From: Desulfofundulus kuznetsovii DSM 6115
Lineage (GTDB): Bacteria > Bacillota > Desulfotomaculia > Desulfotomaculales > Desulfovirgulaceae
Assembly (NCBI RefSeq): GCF_000214705.1
Contig: NC_015573.1
Location: 2,735,001-2,799,000, forward strand
Direction: 5' to 3'
DNA length: 64,000 nucleotides
Shown here: positions 43,304 through 52,219 of the stretch, in pieces
How positions within the stretch are numbered: position 1 is the first letter of the stretch
Layout: every line of letters starts with the position of its first letter
Made by a program: the position numbers and the translations under genes
The notes under the pieces: model-generated
The model's database searches: none
What the model was told of the DNA's origin: nothing
The model's input: the letters and a program-made list of their open reading frames with translations, nothing else

Positions 43304-44401
43304 TCAATTATCATCCTCCGGTAAAGTCTTGCTCATCCCTCTGATAAATGCTTCAACCACTGCGGGGTCGAAGTGCGTTCCGGAGCAGCGCCGGATTTCC
43401 TTCAATGCTTCGTGAAAAGAAGCCCCCTTGCGGTAGGGCCGGTCGGTGGTTATGGCGTCGAAGGTATCCGCCACGGCGATAATGCGGGCGACGAGAGGTA
43501 TCTCTTCTCCCTTTATCCCTGTTGGGTAGCCGCTCCCGTCGTACTTTTCCTGGTGATAGAGGGCACCTTCATACATTTTTTGAGCGAGATGATGGGGTTC
43601 CACGGTCCCCAGAATGCGGGCGCCGATTTCAGTGTGTGTTTTCATAATCTGCCATTTTTCCGGTTCCAGCGGACCTTCCTTGAGCAGGACATTGTCCCGG
43701 ATACCGATCTTGCCCACATCATGCAACAGGGCCGCCCGTTCCAGGGCTTCCAGTTCTTCCGGCGGCAGGCCCATTTCCCGCCCGGTAAGCACGGCGTACC
43801 GGCTGACCCGTTCCGAATGGCCGCTGGTGTAAGGATCCCTGGCGTCCAGCGCCGAAGCGAGCACCCGGATCAGGCTGTTTAACAGCTGCCTCTGCCAGTT
43901 GTAAAGGCGGCTGTTTTCCAGGGCGATGGCCGCCTGGCCGGCCAGGGCCAGCGCCACTTCCAGGTCATCCGGCGTAAAGCTTTCGCCCTGCCTTTTGTTG
44001 ACGAGCTGGAGGCATCCGATAACTCCCTTGCGAGCACGCAGAGGGATGCAGAGCAGGGAGCGGGTGACAAAGCCGGTGGAGTCGTCGAAACGCCTGGCCC
44101 AGGCCGGATCATTGCGCACATCCGGCACCAGGCGGGGTTGATCTTCAACCACTACCTGGCCGGCCAGTCCCTCGCCGGGCAACAGGCGTAAACCTTTGAG
44201 CGCTTCAGACCGCGGACCCCGGGCTACCAGAGGGGCCAGGTACCCATCTTCTTCCAGTATCCACAGGGTACCCGCTTCCGCCGATACCACTTCCATCATT
44301 TTTTCCAGCACCAGTTCCAACAGGGCATCAATCTCCAGTTGGGAGTTCAGCTGGCGGCTTATTTGGAGGATGGCCTGCCATTGTTCCGCGCCGGTTGACA
44401 T
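43304..44401 (-). CDS. GAF-HD-GYP cyclic di-GMP phosphodiesterase
   Basis: 365 residues, cytoplasmic. The GAF domain (residues 22-170: AEAGTLWILEEDG, SLLCIPLRARKGVIGCLQLVNK) senses a small ligand or redox state. The HD-GYP domain (about 175-355) has all expected metal ligands: HSERVSRYA, LLHDVGKIGI, KTHTEIGARIL, YHQEKYDGSGYPTGIKG and ADTFDAITTDRPYR. HD-GYP enzymes break c-di-GMP to pGpG or GMP. A c-di-GMP riboswitch at 2101 and another HD-GYP-like protein at 49347 show that this messenger is in use. It is transcribed alone. Confidence 0.94.
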   Translation of the reverse strand: MSTGAEQWQAILQISRQLNSQLEIDALLELVLEKMMEVVSAEAGTLWILEEDGYLAPLVARGPRSEALKGLRLLPGEGLAGQVVVEDQPRLVPDVRNDPAWARRFDDSTGFVTRSLLCIPLRARKGVIGCLQLVNKRQGESFTPDDLEVALALAGQAAIALENSRLYNWQRQLLNSLIRVLASALDARDPYTSGHSERVSRYAVLTGREMGLPPEELEALERAALLHDVGKIGIRDNVLLKEGPLEPEKWQIMKTHTEIGARILGTVEPHHLAQKMYEGALYHQEKYDGSGYPTGIKGEEIPLVARIIAVADTFDAITTDRPYRKGASFHEALKEIRRCSGTHFDPAVVEAFIRGMSKTLPEDDN

Positions 44402-44482
44402 TTGTAATCATTCCCCCGTAAGACAATTAATTAAAACTTTTTATGGGAGCCATGTTTTTCCCGGATTTGTTCGGTTTTTTAG

Positions 44483-45337
44483 TTAAGTAAGGCCCTCCTT
44501 TAATGCCTTCACATACCTTGCCAGTTCTTCCTTCCGCCCCTCACTAAGGAGGGCCGCGATGATCTGGACGTGGTTGATAAAGTCGTGGCGCTGGCCTCTA
44601 AGGATATCAATTTCCCGGCGCATCTCTTCGGCCAGTTTCTCCTGGGCGGACGCAACAGCCTCCCGCTCGGCAAAGCGAAGGATGCGCCAAATATAAAAAA
44701 AGGAGAGCAGCGTTGAAACAAGCAGGGTGAATACGGTAACGGCTTCCTGTACCAGCGTAGAAGGGCGTGGCTGTGCAAATACGATTAATTCAGATAAGGT
44801 AAATGAAAGCAAAGTAACCTGGATGAGAAGAGGCAAGACCATTTGAAAGGGCATTTTAACCTGCTCACTAACGCGAAAAATAGTCCAGTGTCGCCTGTGG
44901 CCAAAGTAAGCAAGAATGACAAAAGGAATGTTATAAAAAGGAAATACCAGGCGAATCAGGGGAGAAGCGTAGTAAACATTCATCGGAATTCTGAGAACAA
45001 AGACCAGAACGATGGAAAAGGTAACTTCACCCATCAAGAATATAAAATATAAGGTAAAACTAATAAAGAAAGTCCTTGCGATACTGAAGCCAAAGTAAAA
45101 TTTTAAAAAAGCTAAAAATGTAATTACCAGCAAGATAATTCGCAATAATTGAGGGAAATAATAAAAAAGTTCAAATGCAATTCCTAAAACAAGAGTGGCA
45201 ATAACAAATTTCTGCCAGTTTTCCTTAATATCGTATCCATTAAGGATTAAACTCAAAGCCAGTGCAACTCCAACAACGATCAGCCCGTGATAGAGGTGGA
45301 GAATAAGATGGATAAACAGCGAGTTAAGTCCACTCAT
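44483..45337 (-). CDS. Membrane protein with orphan HDFxNH acceptor helix (copy B)
   Basis: 284 residues: about seven transmembrane helices (residues 10-220), a linker, and a single signalling helix EEMRREIDILRGQRHDFINH ending soon after at ARYVKALKEGLT. The RHDFINHVQII motif (His251) is the acceptor motif of AgrC/CitA/SpoOB-type kinases, but there is no ATPase domain; the protein stops about 33 residues later. Its last 54 residues match those of the upstream paralogue at 45447 almost exactly, while the membrane halves differ. It is the last gene of the LytTR set. The likely role is sensor and phospho-acceptor served in trans by the ATPase protein at 46321. Confidence 0.85.
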   Translation of the reverse strand: MSGLNSLFIHLILHLYHGLIVVGVALALSLILNGYDIKENWQKFVIATLVLGIAFELFYYFPQLLRIILLVITFLAFLKFYFGFSIARTFFISFTLYFIFLMGEVTFSIVLVFVLRIPMNVYYASPLIRLVFPFYNIPFVILAYFGHRRHWTIFRVSEQVKMPFQMVLPLLIQVTLLSFTLSELIVFAQPRPSTLVQEAVTVFTLLVSTLLSFFYIWRILRFAEREAVASAQEKLAEEMRREIDILRGQRHDFINHVQIIAALLSEGRKEELARYVKALKEGLT

Positions 45338-45411
45338 GGCTGGAAAATCACCGCCCGCCGGCTGAAGAATCCCCGGCTTTCAGCCTAAACCCGAGAGAAT
45401 GGATACCCGGG

Positions 45412-45616
45412 ACCATGTTTCCCTGGATTTGTTCGGTCTTTTAAAGTTAAGTAAGGAGGCCCTCCTTTAATGCCTTCACATACCTTGCCAGTTCTTCCTT
45501 CCGCCCCTCACTAAGGAGGGCCGTGATGATCTGGACGTGGTTGATGAAGTCGTGGCGCTGGCCTCTAAGGACACCAATTTCCCGCCGCATCTCCTCGGCC
45601 AGTTTCTCCTGGGCGG
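45412..45616 (-). repeat. Near-identical 3' segment shared by the two acceptor genes
   Basis: Bases 45458-45615 match 44491-44648 with about six differences by eye, and the homology runs on into the untranslated flanks (ATTTGTTCGGT near 45427 and 44465). The upstream two-thirds of the genes are far less alike. This points to a duplicated or gene-converted 3' cassette. Confidence 0.75.
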
Positions 45617-46316
45617 TTAATGCAGCTTCATGGGCAGCCGTCTTCAATGTCTGCCAGATAAAAACAAAGGACATGAGAGTAGAAACGAGCAGGAACAGGG
45701 AAATGATAGTTTCCTCCAACATCGGGGACTGCCCGGTGAATGAAAACAACAGCTCAACCATGATAATGGTCAGTAAAGTTGTCTGAATGACAAACGGCAG
45801 GGCGTAACCGGGCGGGATTTTAATCTCTTCACTCTTTGAAAAAAGATGCCATCGGCGTTTACAGGCCAGGTATGCCAGAAAAATAATGGGTACGTTGTAA
45901 GAAAGGGGGAAAAGCCAGTTTATCAAAGGATGTTCGTAGTAGAGATCCATGGTAACTCCAAAACCCAGGGTCAGGATGACGGAAAACATCAGCTTGCCTG
46001 TGATAAAGATGAAATAAAGGCTGAAAAAAGCAATGACCGTTCTTCCCGGGGATAAACGGAAATAAAATCTAAGCACTAGATAATACATTATGACCAGGGA
46101 AATGATCCTTAATGACTGCGGGAAGTAGAAAAACAAAGTGCTTGCCGGACCTGCAACCAGTGTAATTAAAAGGAATTTCCGCCAGTGATCCTTTAAATTG
46201 TACCCGTTCAGAATGAGGGCCAGGGCAAGGGCGGCAGCAGCGCTTGTTGTCTCATGATAAAGTCCCCGCAGCAGGTATGGTATCATGGAACTGAGATTTT
46301 CCATGAACTGAATCAT
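45447..46316 (-). CDS. Membrane protein with orphan HDFxNH acceptor helix (copy A)
   Basis: 289 residues, the same plan as 44483-45337: six or seven transmembrane helices, then EEMRREIGVLRGQRHDFINH (His255) and a short tail ARYVKALKEGLLT, with no catalytic domain. The membrane half shares only a loose pattern with copy B, so the two may sense different ligands. The start lies 4 bases after the stop of the ATPase-bearing protein, so translation is coupled. The truncation point is identical in both copies, which argues for a working design rather than decay. Confidence 0.85.
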   Translation of the reverse strand: MIQFMENLSSMIPYLLRGLYHETTSAAAALALALILNGYNLKDHWRKFLLITLVAGPASTLFFYFPQSLRIISLVIMYYLVLRFYFRLSPGRTVIAFFSLYFIFITGKLMFSVILTLGFGVTMDLYYEHPLINWLFPLSYNVPIIFLAYLACKRRWHLFSKSEEIKIPPGYALPFVIQTTLLTIIMVELLFSFTGQSPMLEETIISLFLLVSTLMSFVFIWQTLKTAAHEAALTAQEKLAEEMRREIGVLRGQRHDFINHVQIITALLSEGRKEELARYVKALKEGLLT

Positions 46317-46320
46317 GTTT

Positions 46321-47163
46321 CTACGCCCCCGGCAAAATCACCACAAACCGCGTTCCGTTCGTTTCGTCCGTGAAGACCCGCACCGTGCCCATCAGTTTTT
46401 CGGCCAGGGTTTTGACTATGTGCAGGCCCAGGCCGCTGTGCCCTTCTCTCTTGGTGGTGTAACCGGGCTCGAAAATTTTTTCCAGCGTCCCCGGGTCGAT
46501 AGCCGGCCCCCGGTTGCTTACCTCCACTTCCAAAAGTGGCCCAGACCGGTGTATTTTCACCGAAACAATTCTTTCGGACTCCTCCAGAGGAAGGACCGCG
46601 TCAAAGGCGTTATCCACCAGGTTGCCGATGATCCGGGCCAGATCCACGGCCCTTGCATCCAGGCCGGCCAGGGAGGCGGAAATGTCGATATCCAGCCTGA
46701 TGCGCTTCACATCCGCCTCGGAGACCTTTGCCTTCAACAGGGCGCCTATGATGGCGTTGTCCACCTTGAGGACGTTGTTTAAAAAGGTTATTTTAGCACA
46801 AATATTTTCGAGGTAGCTTGACAGGTCTTCCCACCGTTCTTGATGGATTAAGCTGGAAATTTCCTCGATGTAAAGATTAAAATCCTGGTTTTGGACCTTG
46901 ATGGAGCCGGCGAGGCTGACGAAGCTTTGGGACATGGCTTCCCGAGCGGAAAGGAGGGCCTCTTTTTCGTAAACCTTGACCATCCTGGCGACGATGAAAA
47001 CGTTGAGGACTATGCTGCCGGCAAAGGAGCCAAGAATGAGCAGGTGTTTCGATGTTTGAGCGGGTTGGACCGGATGCTGGAGAAGGTACTGCGCCAATAC
47101 GAAAACCAGTAGGACCAATTGGAAAAAAGCCAGGAGAACGACGGAGTATTTGCTCTTCTTCAT
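46321..47163 (-). CDS. GHKL ATPase protein of a split sensor kinase, acceptor His replaced
   Basis: 280 residues. Two helices (VVLLAFFQLVLLVFVLAQYLL; LLILGSFAGSIVLNVFIVA) with almost no outer loop, then a dimerisation-type helix and HATPase_c with N box (IIGNLVDNAFDAV), G1-like SNRGPAIDPGT and G2 (GHSGLGLHIVKTLAEKL). Where AgrC/CitA kinases have RHDFxNH, this reads NQDFNLY: the His is Gln93 and the trailing His is Tyr. It should bind ATP yet cannot phosphorylate itself in the normal way. ATG 47163 overlaps the stop of the LytTR regulator (ATGA). Its substrates may be the His residues of the two membrane proteins that follow. Confidence 0.88.
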   Translation of the reverse strand: MKKSKYSVVLLAFFQLVLLVFVLAQYLLQHPVQPAQTSKHLLILGSFAGSIVLNVFIVARMVKVYEKEALLSAREAMSQSFVSLAGSIKVQNQDFNLYIEEISSLIHQERWEDLSSYLENICAKITFLNNVLKVDNAIIGALLKAKVSEADVKRIRLDIDISASLAGLDARAVDLARIIGNLVDNAFDAVLPLEESERIVSVKIHRSGPLLEVEVSNRGPAIDPGTLEKIFEPGYTTKREGHSGLGLHIVKTLAEKLMGTVRVFTDETNGTRFVVILPGA

Positions 47164-47939
47164 TTCTGAATCATGAGGCAAAAGGCCTCAAACTTCTCCC
47201 GGCGCATGGTTACCCTGGCGGGGTAGTTACGGAAAGTCACTTCATAGGCACGGTCCGCATAGGGTAAAACCTTTTCCACGCGGTTGATGTTGATGATGAA
47301 ACTTTTGTGGCAGCGAAAGAACCGGGCGGGGTCAAGCCTTCGCTCGAGTAGGGAAAGCTGCTCTGATGTTTCGTAGAGTCCGGAGTCCGTGTGGATGACG
47401 CACTTTTTGCCCACTTTTTCTACGAAAAAAATGCTGTCCGTGTTTATGATGATAATCCCGTGTCCTCTTTTAATGGTGAGTTTTGTGTGGTTGTCCGGCG
47501 TGGTTTTTGAGCTGCCGCCCGGCCCGGGGTACGGCCGGTGTTCTTTACCCCCGGCGGTTCGCATCTCTTTGAAGCGCTTTAATTTGTCCAGTGTTCGCCC
47601 TATTCGTTCCCGGTTAAGGGGCTTGATCAGGTAATCCACGGCGTCCAGGTTAAATGCTTCGGCGGCATACTGGGGGTAGGCGGTGATGAAAACGATAAAG
47701 ATGCCGGGGTGCTGCCTTTGTAGCTGGTGAACAGCCGAAAGGCCGTCCAGCCCGGGCATCTGGATGTCGAGAAAAACGGCGTCCGGCCCGGTATCCTTTA
47801 CCAGTTTCAGGAGATTCCTGCCATTGCTGGCTTTGCCGGTGACAACGACACCCTCGAATGTGCCCAGTATATCGCTTAACAGATTGCAGATGGGCTCGTC
47901 ATCATCGGCAATTACTATCTTTAATACTGAGCCCGTCAT
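47160..47939 (-). CDS. LytTR-family response regulator
   Basis: 259 residues. The receiver domain (1-125) has IVIADDDEP, Asp58 in AVFLDIQMPGLDG, the Thr in FITAYPQYA, and DYLIKPLN. After a Gly/Pro-rich linker comes the LytTR DNA-binding domain (about 150-255: SIFFVEKVGKKCVIHTDSGL, FFRCHKSFIININRVEKV, VTMRREKFEAF). Such regulators pair with AgrC/LytS-type membrane kinases and often control peptides, autolysis or surface traits. It leads the four-gene set; the 150-base AT-rich gap upstream (47940-48089) would hold its promoter and perhaps its own sites. Its targets are not evident here. Confidence 0.93.
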   Translation of the reverse strand: MTGSVLKIVIADDDEPICNLLSDILGTFEGVVVTGKASNGRNLLKLVKDTGPDAVFLDIQMPGLDGLSAVHQLQRQHPGIFIVFITAYPQYAAEAFNLDAVDYLIKPLNRERIGRTLDKLKRFKEMRTAGGKEHRPYPGPGGSSKTTPDNHTKLTIKRGHGIIIINTDSIFFVEKVGKKCVIHTDSGLYETSEQLSLLERRLDPARFFRCHKSFIININRVEKVLPYADRAYEVTFRNYPARVTMRREKFEAFCLMIQK

Positions 47940-48089
47940 AAGGAACCTCCACTGAGTAGTATAATTTTAAAATATTAAAGTTTTAAAGCGATAAACAAAA
48001 CTTTTTTATAGTATTCTCTGCACAGTTTCAAAATCCTTCTTTGACTCAGACCACTCCTAACCAGATCCGCTCAGGTGCTGCTATTAACA

Positions 48090-49271
48090 CTAAACAACTA
48101 CCACTTCATCCGGGAATGTAGTTAACCTCTCCAACCCCTGCTCCCCAACCACAAAGGTATTTTCAATGCCTACCGCCCCCCGGCCCGGGAAAATAAATTT
48201 CGGTTCTATGGCCACCACCATACCCGCCTGCAGCTTTTCCTTCACCCCCCGGGCCAGCACGGGCAGCTCGTTTAATTCCAGGCCGATGCCGTGCCCGACA
48301 AAACGCACCTGGTCGCCGCAGCCCATAAAGTGTTCCGCCAGACCGGCCCCGGTGGCCATCTCCAGAGCCAGCTCGTACAGTTCCCCGCCGGTTACTCCCG
48401 GCCGGGCCGCCGCCACCAGGGCGTTCTGAATGCTTACCGCCGTCTCATGGGCTTTAAGCAGGTCTTCGGGCAGGTACCCGAGGGCAAAAACCCGGGTCAT
48501 ATCCACCTGGTAGCCGTTGATCACCCCTACATAGTCAACCATCACCGGGTCGCCGGGAGCAATGAGGTGTTTGCCCACGCCAAAAGGAAAGGCCGGCGTA
48601 AAACCGGGTCCGCCCAGGGGGCTGTCAAAGTAACTGGGCACCCCCCCGCTGGGTCCGGCCAGGAGGCAGCCCCAGAAGAACTCCTGGTTGAACCCCCGCA
48701 CCCGGATCAGCCCCATATGGCCGGCACAGCGGGCCGCCGCCTCTACCCGGGCGGCCAGCTCAAGCTCGCACATTCCCTCCCGGAGCATTTCCGGAATCCG
48801 GGCGAAGACGCCATCCATCATGGCAGCTGATTCTTTTAAAAGAGCGATCTCGTACGCCGATTTTACAGCCCGCAATTTCCTGATCTGAAGCGAACAGTCC
48901 ACAATTTGGCCGGGAAAAATTTTTTCGTAGCGGCGAAACAGGTTGACCGGCAGCACGTCCAGTTCCATGCCCAGCACCTCAGGTACCGCCAGGCCACGGG
49001 CGGCCAGAAGGCCGGGGATTTCTTCCGGCCTGCGCAGGGGTACCACTTCCGCCGGCACCAGGGCGGGATCAATGCGCTGCCTGCTCCGCCGGATCATGAA
49101 AAGGGCACGCCCCTGGGCCGGGACGTACAGGTGGGCACTCTGGGTTGTGCCGCAAAAATAAACCAGATCCGCCCCCTGCAGGAGCAGGGCGCCGTCCATG
49201 CCCTGGACGCGCAAAACCTCTTGAAAACGTTCCAGCCTGGCCGCCAGTTCCGCTAAGGGAGGATAAGACAT
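48090..49271 (-). CDS. M24-family Xaa-Pro peptidase
   Basis: 393 residues. The creatinase-like N-terminal domain (LVYFCGTTQSAHLYVP) is followed by the pita-bread catalytic domain with the five metal ligands in the right order: Asp in VMVDYVG, Asp in QVDMTRVF, His in RFVGHGIGLELNE, Glu in VAIEPKFIFPG and Glu in VGIENTFVV. Such enzymes cut the bond after the first residue when proline follows (PepQ/PepP type) in the cytoplasm. ATG 49271 has GGAAGGTGG five bases upstream and is preferred to 49307. The gene has its own space between the LytTR set and the HD protein. Confidence 0.93.
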   Translation of the reverse strand: MSYPPLAELAARLERFQEVLRVQGMDGALLLQGADLVYFCGTTQSAHLYVPAQGRALFMIRRSRQRIDPALVPAEVVPLRRPEEIPGLLAARGLAVPEVLGMELDVLPVNLFRRYEKIFPGQIVDCSLQIRKLRAVKSAYEIALLKESAAMMDGVFARIPEMLREGMCELELAARVEAAARCAGHMGLIRVRGFNQEFFWGCLLAGPSGGVPSYFDSPLGGPGFTPAFPFGVGKHLIAPGDPVMVDYVGVINGYQVDMTRVFALGYLPEDLLKAHETAVSIQNALVAAARPGVTGGELYELALEMATGAGLAEHFMGCGDQVRFVGHGIGLELNELPVLARGVKEKLQAGMVVAIEPKFIFPGRGAVGIENTFVVGEQGLERLTTFPDEVVVV

Positions 49272-49346
49272 TTTTTGCCACCTTCCTTGTTTAAAAAACA
49301 TTGCCACCGGGTACCGGCTTCCTGAATTCAGAGTAAAAATTTTAAC

Positions 49347-50597
49347 CTAATTTCTTTTTAAATCCAGTTCACAGCGGTCCCCGGCTATAGTTAGTTCACC
49401 CCACATTTCTTCCAGCTCCCGCCGGCTGTCAAATAAAGCCCCCACCACCCGGCCGTCCAGCGCTCCCTCCTGCACCTGGGCGCCGATAATGCGTTCTATC
49501 TCGGCCCAGGAAAGGCCGGGCCGGTAAGGCCGGTCCTCTTTTAAGGCCGTAAACATATCACTTACCGCCATAATCCGCGACCCCAGGCATAGCTGGGAAC
49601 CTGCCAGCCGGAAAGGATAGCCCTGGCCGTTCAGTTTTTCGTGATGGTAGGCCGCCCACCGGGCCAGGGAAAGCTGATCGTCGAAAGGTTTAAGCAGCCA
49701 GTATGTATAGTAAGTATGCTGCTTAATCCGGTTAAACTCTTTTTCGGTTAAACGCCCGGGCTTTTCCAGGATTTCCTCGGGTACCGTGAGCTTACCCAGG
49801 TCATGCAGCAGACCCGCCATTTCCATCAGCAGGCACTCCCCCTCACCCATCCCCATGTGCCGGGCCAGGTGACGGGCCACCGCGGCCACCCCCCGGGAAT
49901 GGCGGTGGGTAAAGGGGCTTTTAGCGTCAATTACCCGGGCAAAAAGCCGGGCCACGGGCATCAGCTGAGTTAGATCGACAATGAAAATCTGTCTTCCCAC
50001 CAGGCCCAGTAAATTTTCGGTCAGACAGGGGGCCGTAATATCCAACCAGAAGCTTTCCGCCCTGGCCAGGCGCATGAAAATCTCCACCAGGTCGGGGTCA
50101 AAAACCCTTCCCGACAGCAATTGAATCTGCTTGATAATGGGCTCTCTTTGATCCAGGATGTATTCCCGGTCGGTCAACAAAACATCCAGGCGGTCGGCCA
50201 GGTGAATAATCCGGGCCGCCAGGGGGATGCCGGCCCCCGCCTTCCCGGAAGGGTTGTCTCCCCGCCAGCGATCGTGGTGGGAGAGAATGATTTCGGCGGC
50301 GGGAGCTAAAATGTCCACATCGGAAACAAATTGATGGCCCCGCCGGCAGTGTTCCCAGGGATCCTGGATATCGAAGGCCTCCAGGGCATCCTTTTCGGGC
50401 CAGGTAACCGCTCCGGCATCGTGGATAATTGCCGCTTTAAAAAGATCTAAACGCTCCTCAAAAGATATCCCCGCGGCTTCACCAATGCGCAGGGCAACCA
50501 GGGCCACCCGCTGGTGATGGCGCATTAAACCCCGGCGGGAGAAATCCAGGGCCAGGGACAGGTTGACGAGCAGCCGGGCCAGGTCTATTACGGGCAT
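49347..50597 (-). CDS. Tandem HD-domain protein with C-terminal HD-GYP
   Basis: 416 residues, soluble. The N-terminal half has an HD domain (HHQRVALVALRIGEAAGI, AAIIHDAGAVTW, ILSHHDRWRGDNPSG, HLADRLDVLL). The C-terminal half is HD-GYP-like (HSRGVAAVARHLA, LLHDLGKLTVPEEIL, KQHTYYTYWLL, YHHEKLNGQGYPFRL). Both keep the HD pair, so both could bind metals; the second reads GQGYP, where the classical motif is GxGYP. Proteins with two HD units are usually c-di-GMP phosphodiesterases or nucleotide-binding sensors. It is transcribed alone; a GC-rich hairpin at 50656 lies between it and thrC. Confidence 0.88.
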   Translation of the reverse strand: MPVIDLARLLVNLSLALDFSRRGLMRHHQRVALVALRIGEAAGISFEERLDLFKAAIIHDAGAVTWPEKDALEAFDIQDPWEHCRRGHQFVSDVDILAPAAEIILSHHDRWRGDNPSGKAGAGIPLAARIIHLADRLDVLLTDREYILDQREPIIKQIQLLSGRVFDPDLVEIFMRLARAESFWLDITAPCLTENLLGLVGRQIFIVDLTQLMPVARLFARVIDAKSPFTHRHSRGVAAVARHLARHMGMGEGECLLMEMAGLLHDLGKLTVPEEILEKPGRLTEKEFNRIKQHTYYTYWLLKPFDDQLSLARWAAYHHEKLNGQGYPFRLAGSQLCLGSRIMAVSDMFTALKEDRPYRPGLSWAEIERIIGAQVQEGALDGRVVGALFDSRRELEEMWGELTIAGDRCELDLKRN

Positions 50598-50655
50598 GCC
50601 AGGTTCCTCCCTGATTTATTGACATAAGTGGCCATTTAATGCAATTATGGTGGGA

Positions 50656-50685
50656 GCGGCCGGTCGCCCCGGGACGACCGGCCGC
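50656..50685 (-). terminator. GC-rich hairpin after thrC
   Basis: GCGGCCGGTCG (50656-50666) and CGACCGGCCGC (50675-50685) are perfect complements with an 8-base loop, 29 bases past the thrC stop. There is no T run after it, so termination may be weak or need Rho. Confidence 0.5.
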
Positions 50686-50713
50686 CCTTTCCGTTGCGGG
50701 GTTGAAGCGGTGT

Positions 50714-52219
50714 CTAGTTGCGCCCGGTTAAAAGTTCCTGCACCACCCGTTTCATTTCCTCCGGTGCCACGGTCAAAGTATGGCGCACCGGTTTTTTATC
50801 CAGGTTCTTTAACCCTTTGGGTATGGGCAGCCCGGTAGCCCGGGACAGGGTCTCGAGCAGCTCGAATTCCCCTTTTCCCCGTACCGCCTCTTCCCCCAGG
50901 ATGGCCGTGGCCACGCTTTGATTGAACTTAAAGGGACTGGCCGTGGAGGCAATTACCGTTTTACCGGTATCCCCGGTAGCCTCGACGTAGCGGTCATAAA
51001 CATACTTGCCCACGGCGGTATGGGTATCCATCAGGTAACCATACTGCCGGTAAGTATTGCGGATGGTCTCCATGGTGGCCGGGTCACCGGCAAAATCGGA
51101 CCAGAAAACGGCCTGGATCTTTTCCAGCGTTTCACCGTCCACCTGGTAGCGCCCTGCAGTTTGCAGCGCCCCCATCCACTCCCGCACCCGCGCGGCATCA
51201 CCACCGGTAACCTCATAAAGCAGACGCTCCAGGTTGCTGGAAATGAGGATATCCATGGAAGGGGAGATGGTGCGATAAAATTCCCTGGTGCGGTCGTAGG
51301 TGCCCGTGCGGATAAAGTCCGTCAACACATTGTTGCGGTTGGCTGCACAGATAAGCCGTTTGACCGGCAGCCCCATCCGCCGGGCATAAAAGGCGGCCAG
51401 GATATTGCCGAAGTTACCTGTAGGCACCACGAAGTTCACGGTTTCGCCGGAAGCGATCTCCCCTCTGGCCAGCAAATCCGCATAGGCTGAAAAATAATAA
51501 ACAATTTGGGGCACCAGTCGCCCCCAGTTAATGGAATTGGCTGAAGAAAAGCGGTAGCCCCGGCGGTCAATGGCCGCATTTACCGCGGGGTCGGTAAAAA
51601 TTGCCTTCACCCCGCTCTGGGTCTGGTCAAAGTTGCCCTCCACCGCCACCACGTGGACATTGCGGCCCTCCTGGGTGATCATCTGCAGGCGCTGTACTTC
51701 ACTGACCCCCCGGGCCGGAAAAAAGACAATGATACGGGTACCGGGCACATCCCGGAAACCTTCCAGGGCGGCCTTACCCGTATCGCCGGAGGTGGCCACC
51801 AGGATGGCAATTTCCCTATCTTCACCCGTCTTTTTTACCGCCCGGGGCAAAAGCCGGGGCAGTATTTGCAGGGCCATATCCTTGAAGGCGCAGGTGGGGC
51901 CGTGCCACAGCTCGAGCACGTACAGGTGTTCATCCAGTTTTTGCAGCGGGGCAACTTCCGGCACGTCAAACTTTTCCCGGTCGTAGGCTCCCTGTACGCA
52001 TTCCCTGATTTCACCGGAGGTGAAGTCAGTAAGAAACAATTGCAGTATGCTTGCCGCCCGTTCCTGGTAAGTCATTCCGGCCATCAAGGCCAGCTCGCCG
52101 GCGGTCACAAAAACCGGGCGGTCGGGCACAAACAGCCCCCCGTCGGGAGCAATGCCCAGCTTGATGGCTCCGGCGGCACTCACCGGCTGGCTATTTCCCC
52201 TGGTACTCTGGTATAACAT
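50714..52219 (-). CDS. thrC: Threonine synthase
   Basis: 501 residues, PLP-dependent, converts O-phosphohomoserine to threonine. It is the long fungal/E. coli-like type: MLYQSTRGN at the start, GIAPDGGLFVPD, the PLP lysine in GPTCAFKDMALQ, the phosphate loop in VATSGDTGKAALEGF, and PTGNFGNILAAFYA. The start ATG 52219 has AAGGAG upstream. The gene is alone, with no hom or thrB beside it. I looked for a T-box leader upstream and did not find the conserved T-box sequence. Confidence 0.97.
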   Translation of the reverse strand: MLYQSTRGNSQPVSAAGAIKLGIAPDGGLFVPDRPVFVTAGELALMAGMTYQERAASILQLFLTDFTSGEIRECVQGAYDREKFDVPEVAPLQKLDEHLYVLELWHGPTCAFKDMALQILPRLLPRAVKKTGEDREIAILVATSGDTGKAALEGFRDVPGTRIIVFFPARGVSEVQRLQMITQEGRNVHVVAVEGNFDQTQSGVKAIFTDPAVNAAIDRRGYRFSSANSINWGRLVPQIVYYFSAYADLLARGEIASGETVNFVVPTGNFGNILAAFYARRMGLPVKRLICAANRNNVLTDFIRTGTYDRTREFYRTISPSMDILISSNLERLLYEVTGGDAARVREWMGALQTAGRYQVDGETLEKIQAVFWSDFAGDPATMETIRNTYRQYGYLMDTHTAVGKYVYDRYVEATGDTGKTVIASTASPFKFNQSVATAILGEEAVRGKGEFELLETLSRATGLPIPKGLKNLDKKPVRHTLTVAPEEMKRVVQELLTGRN

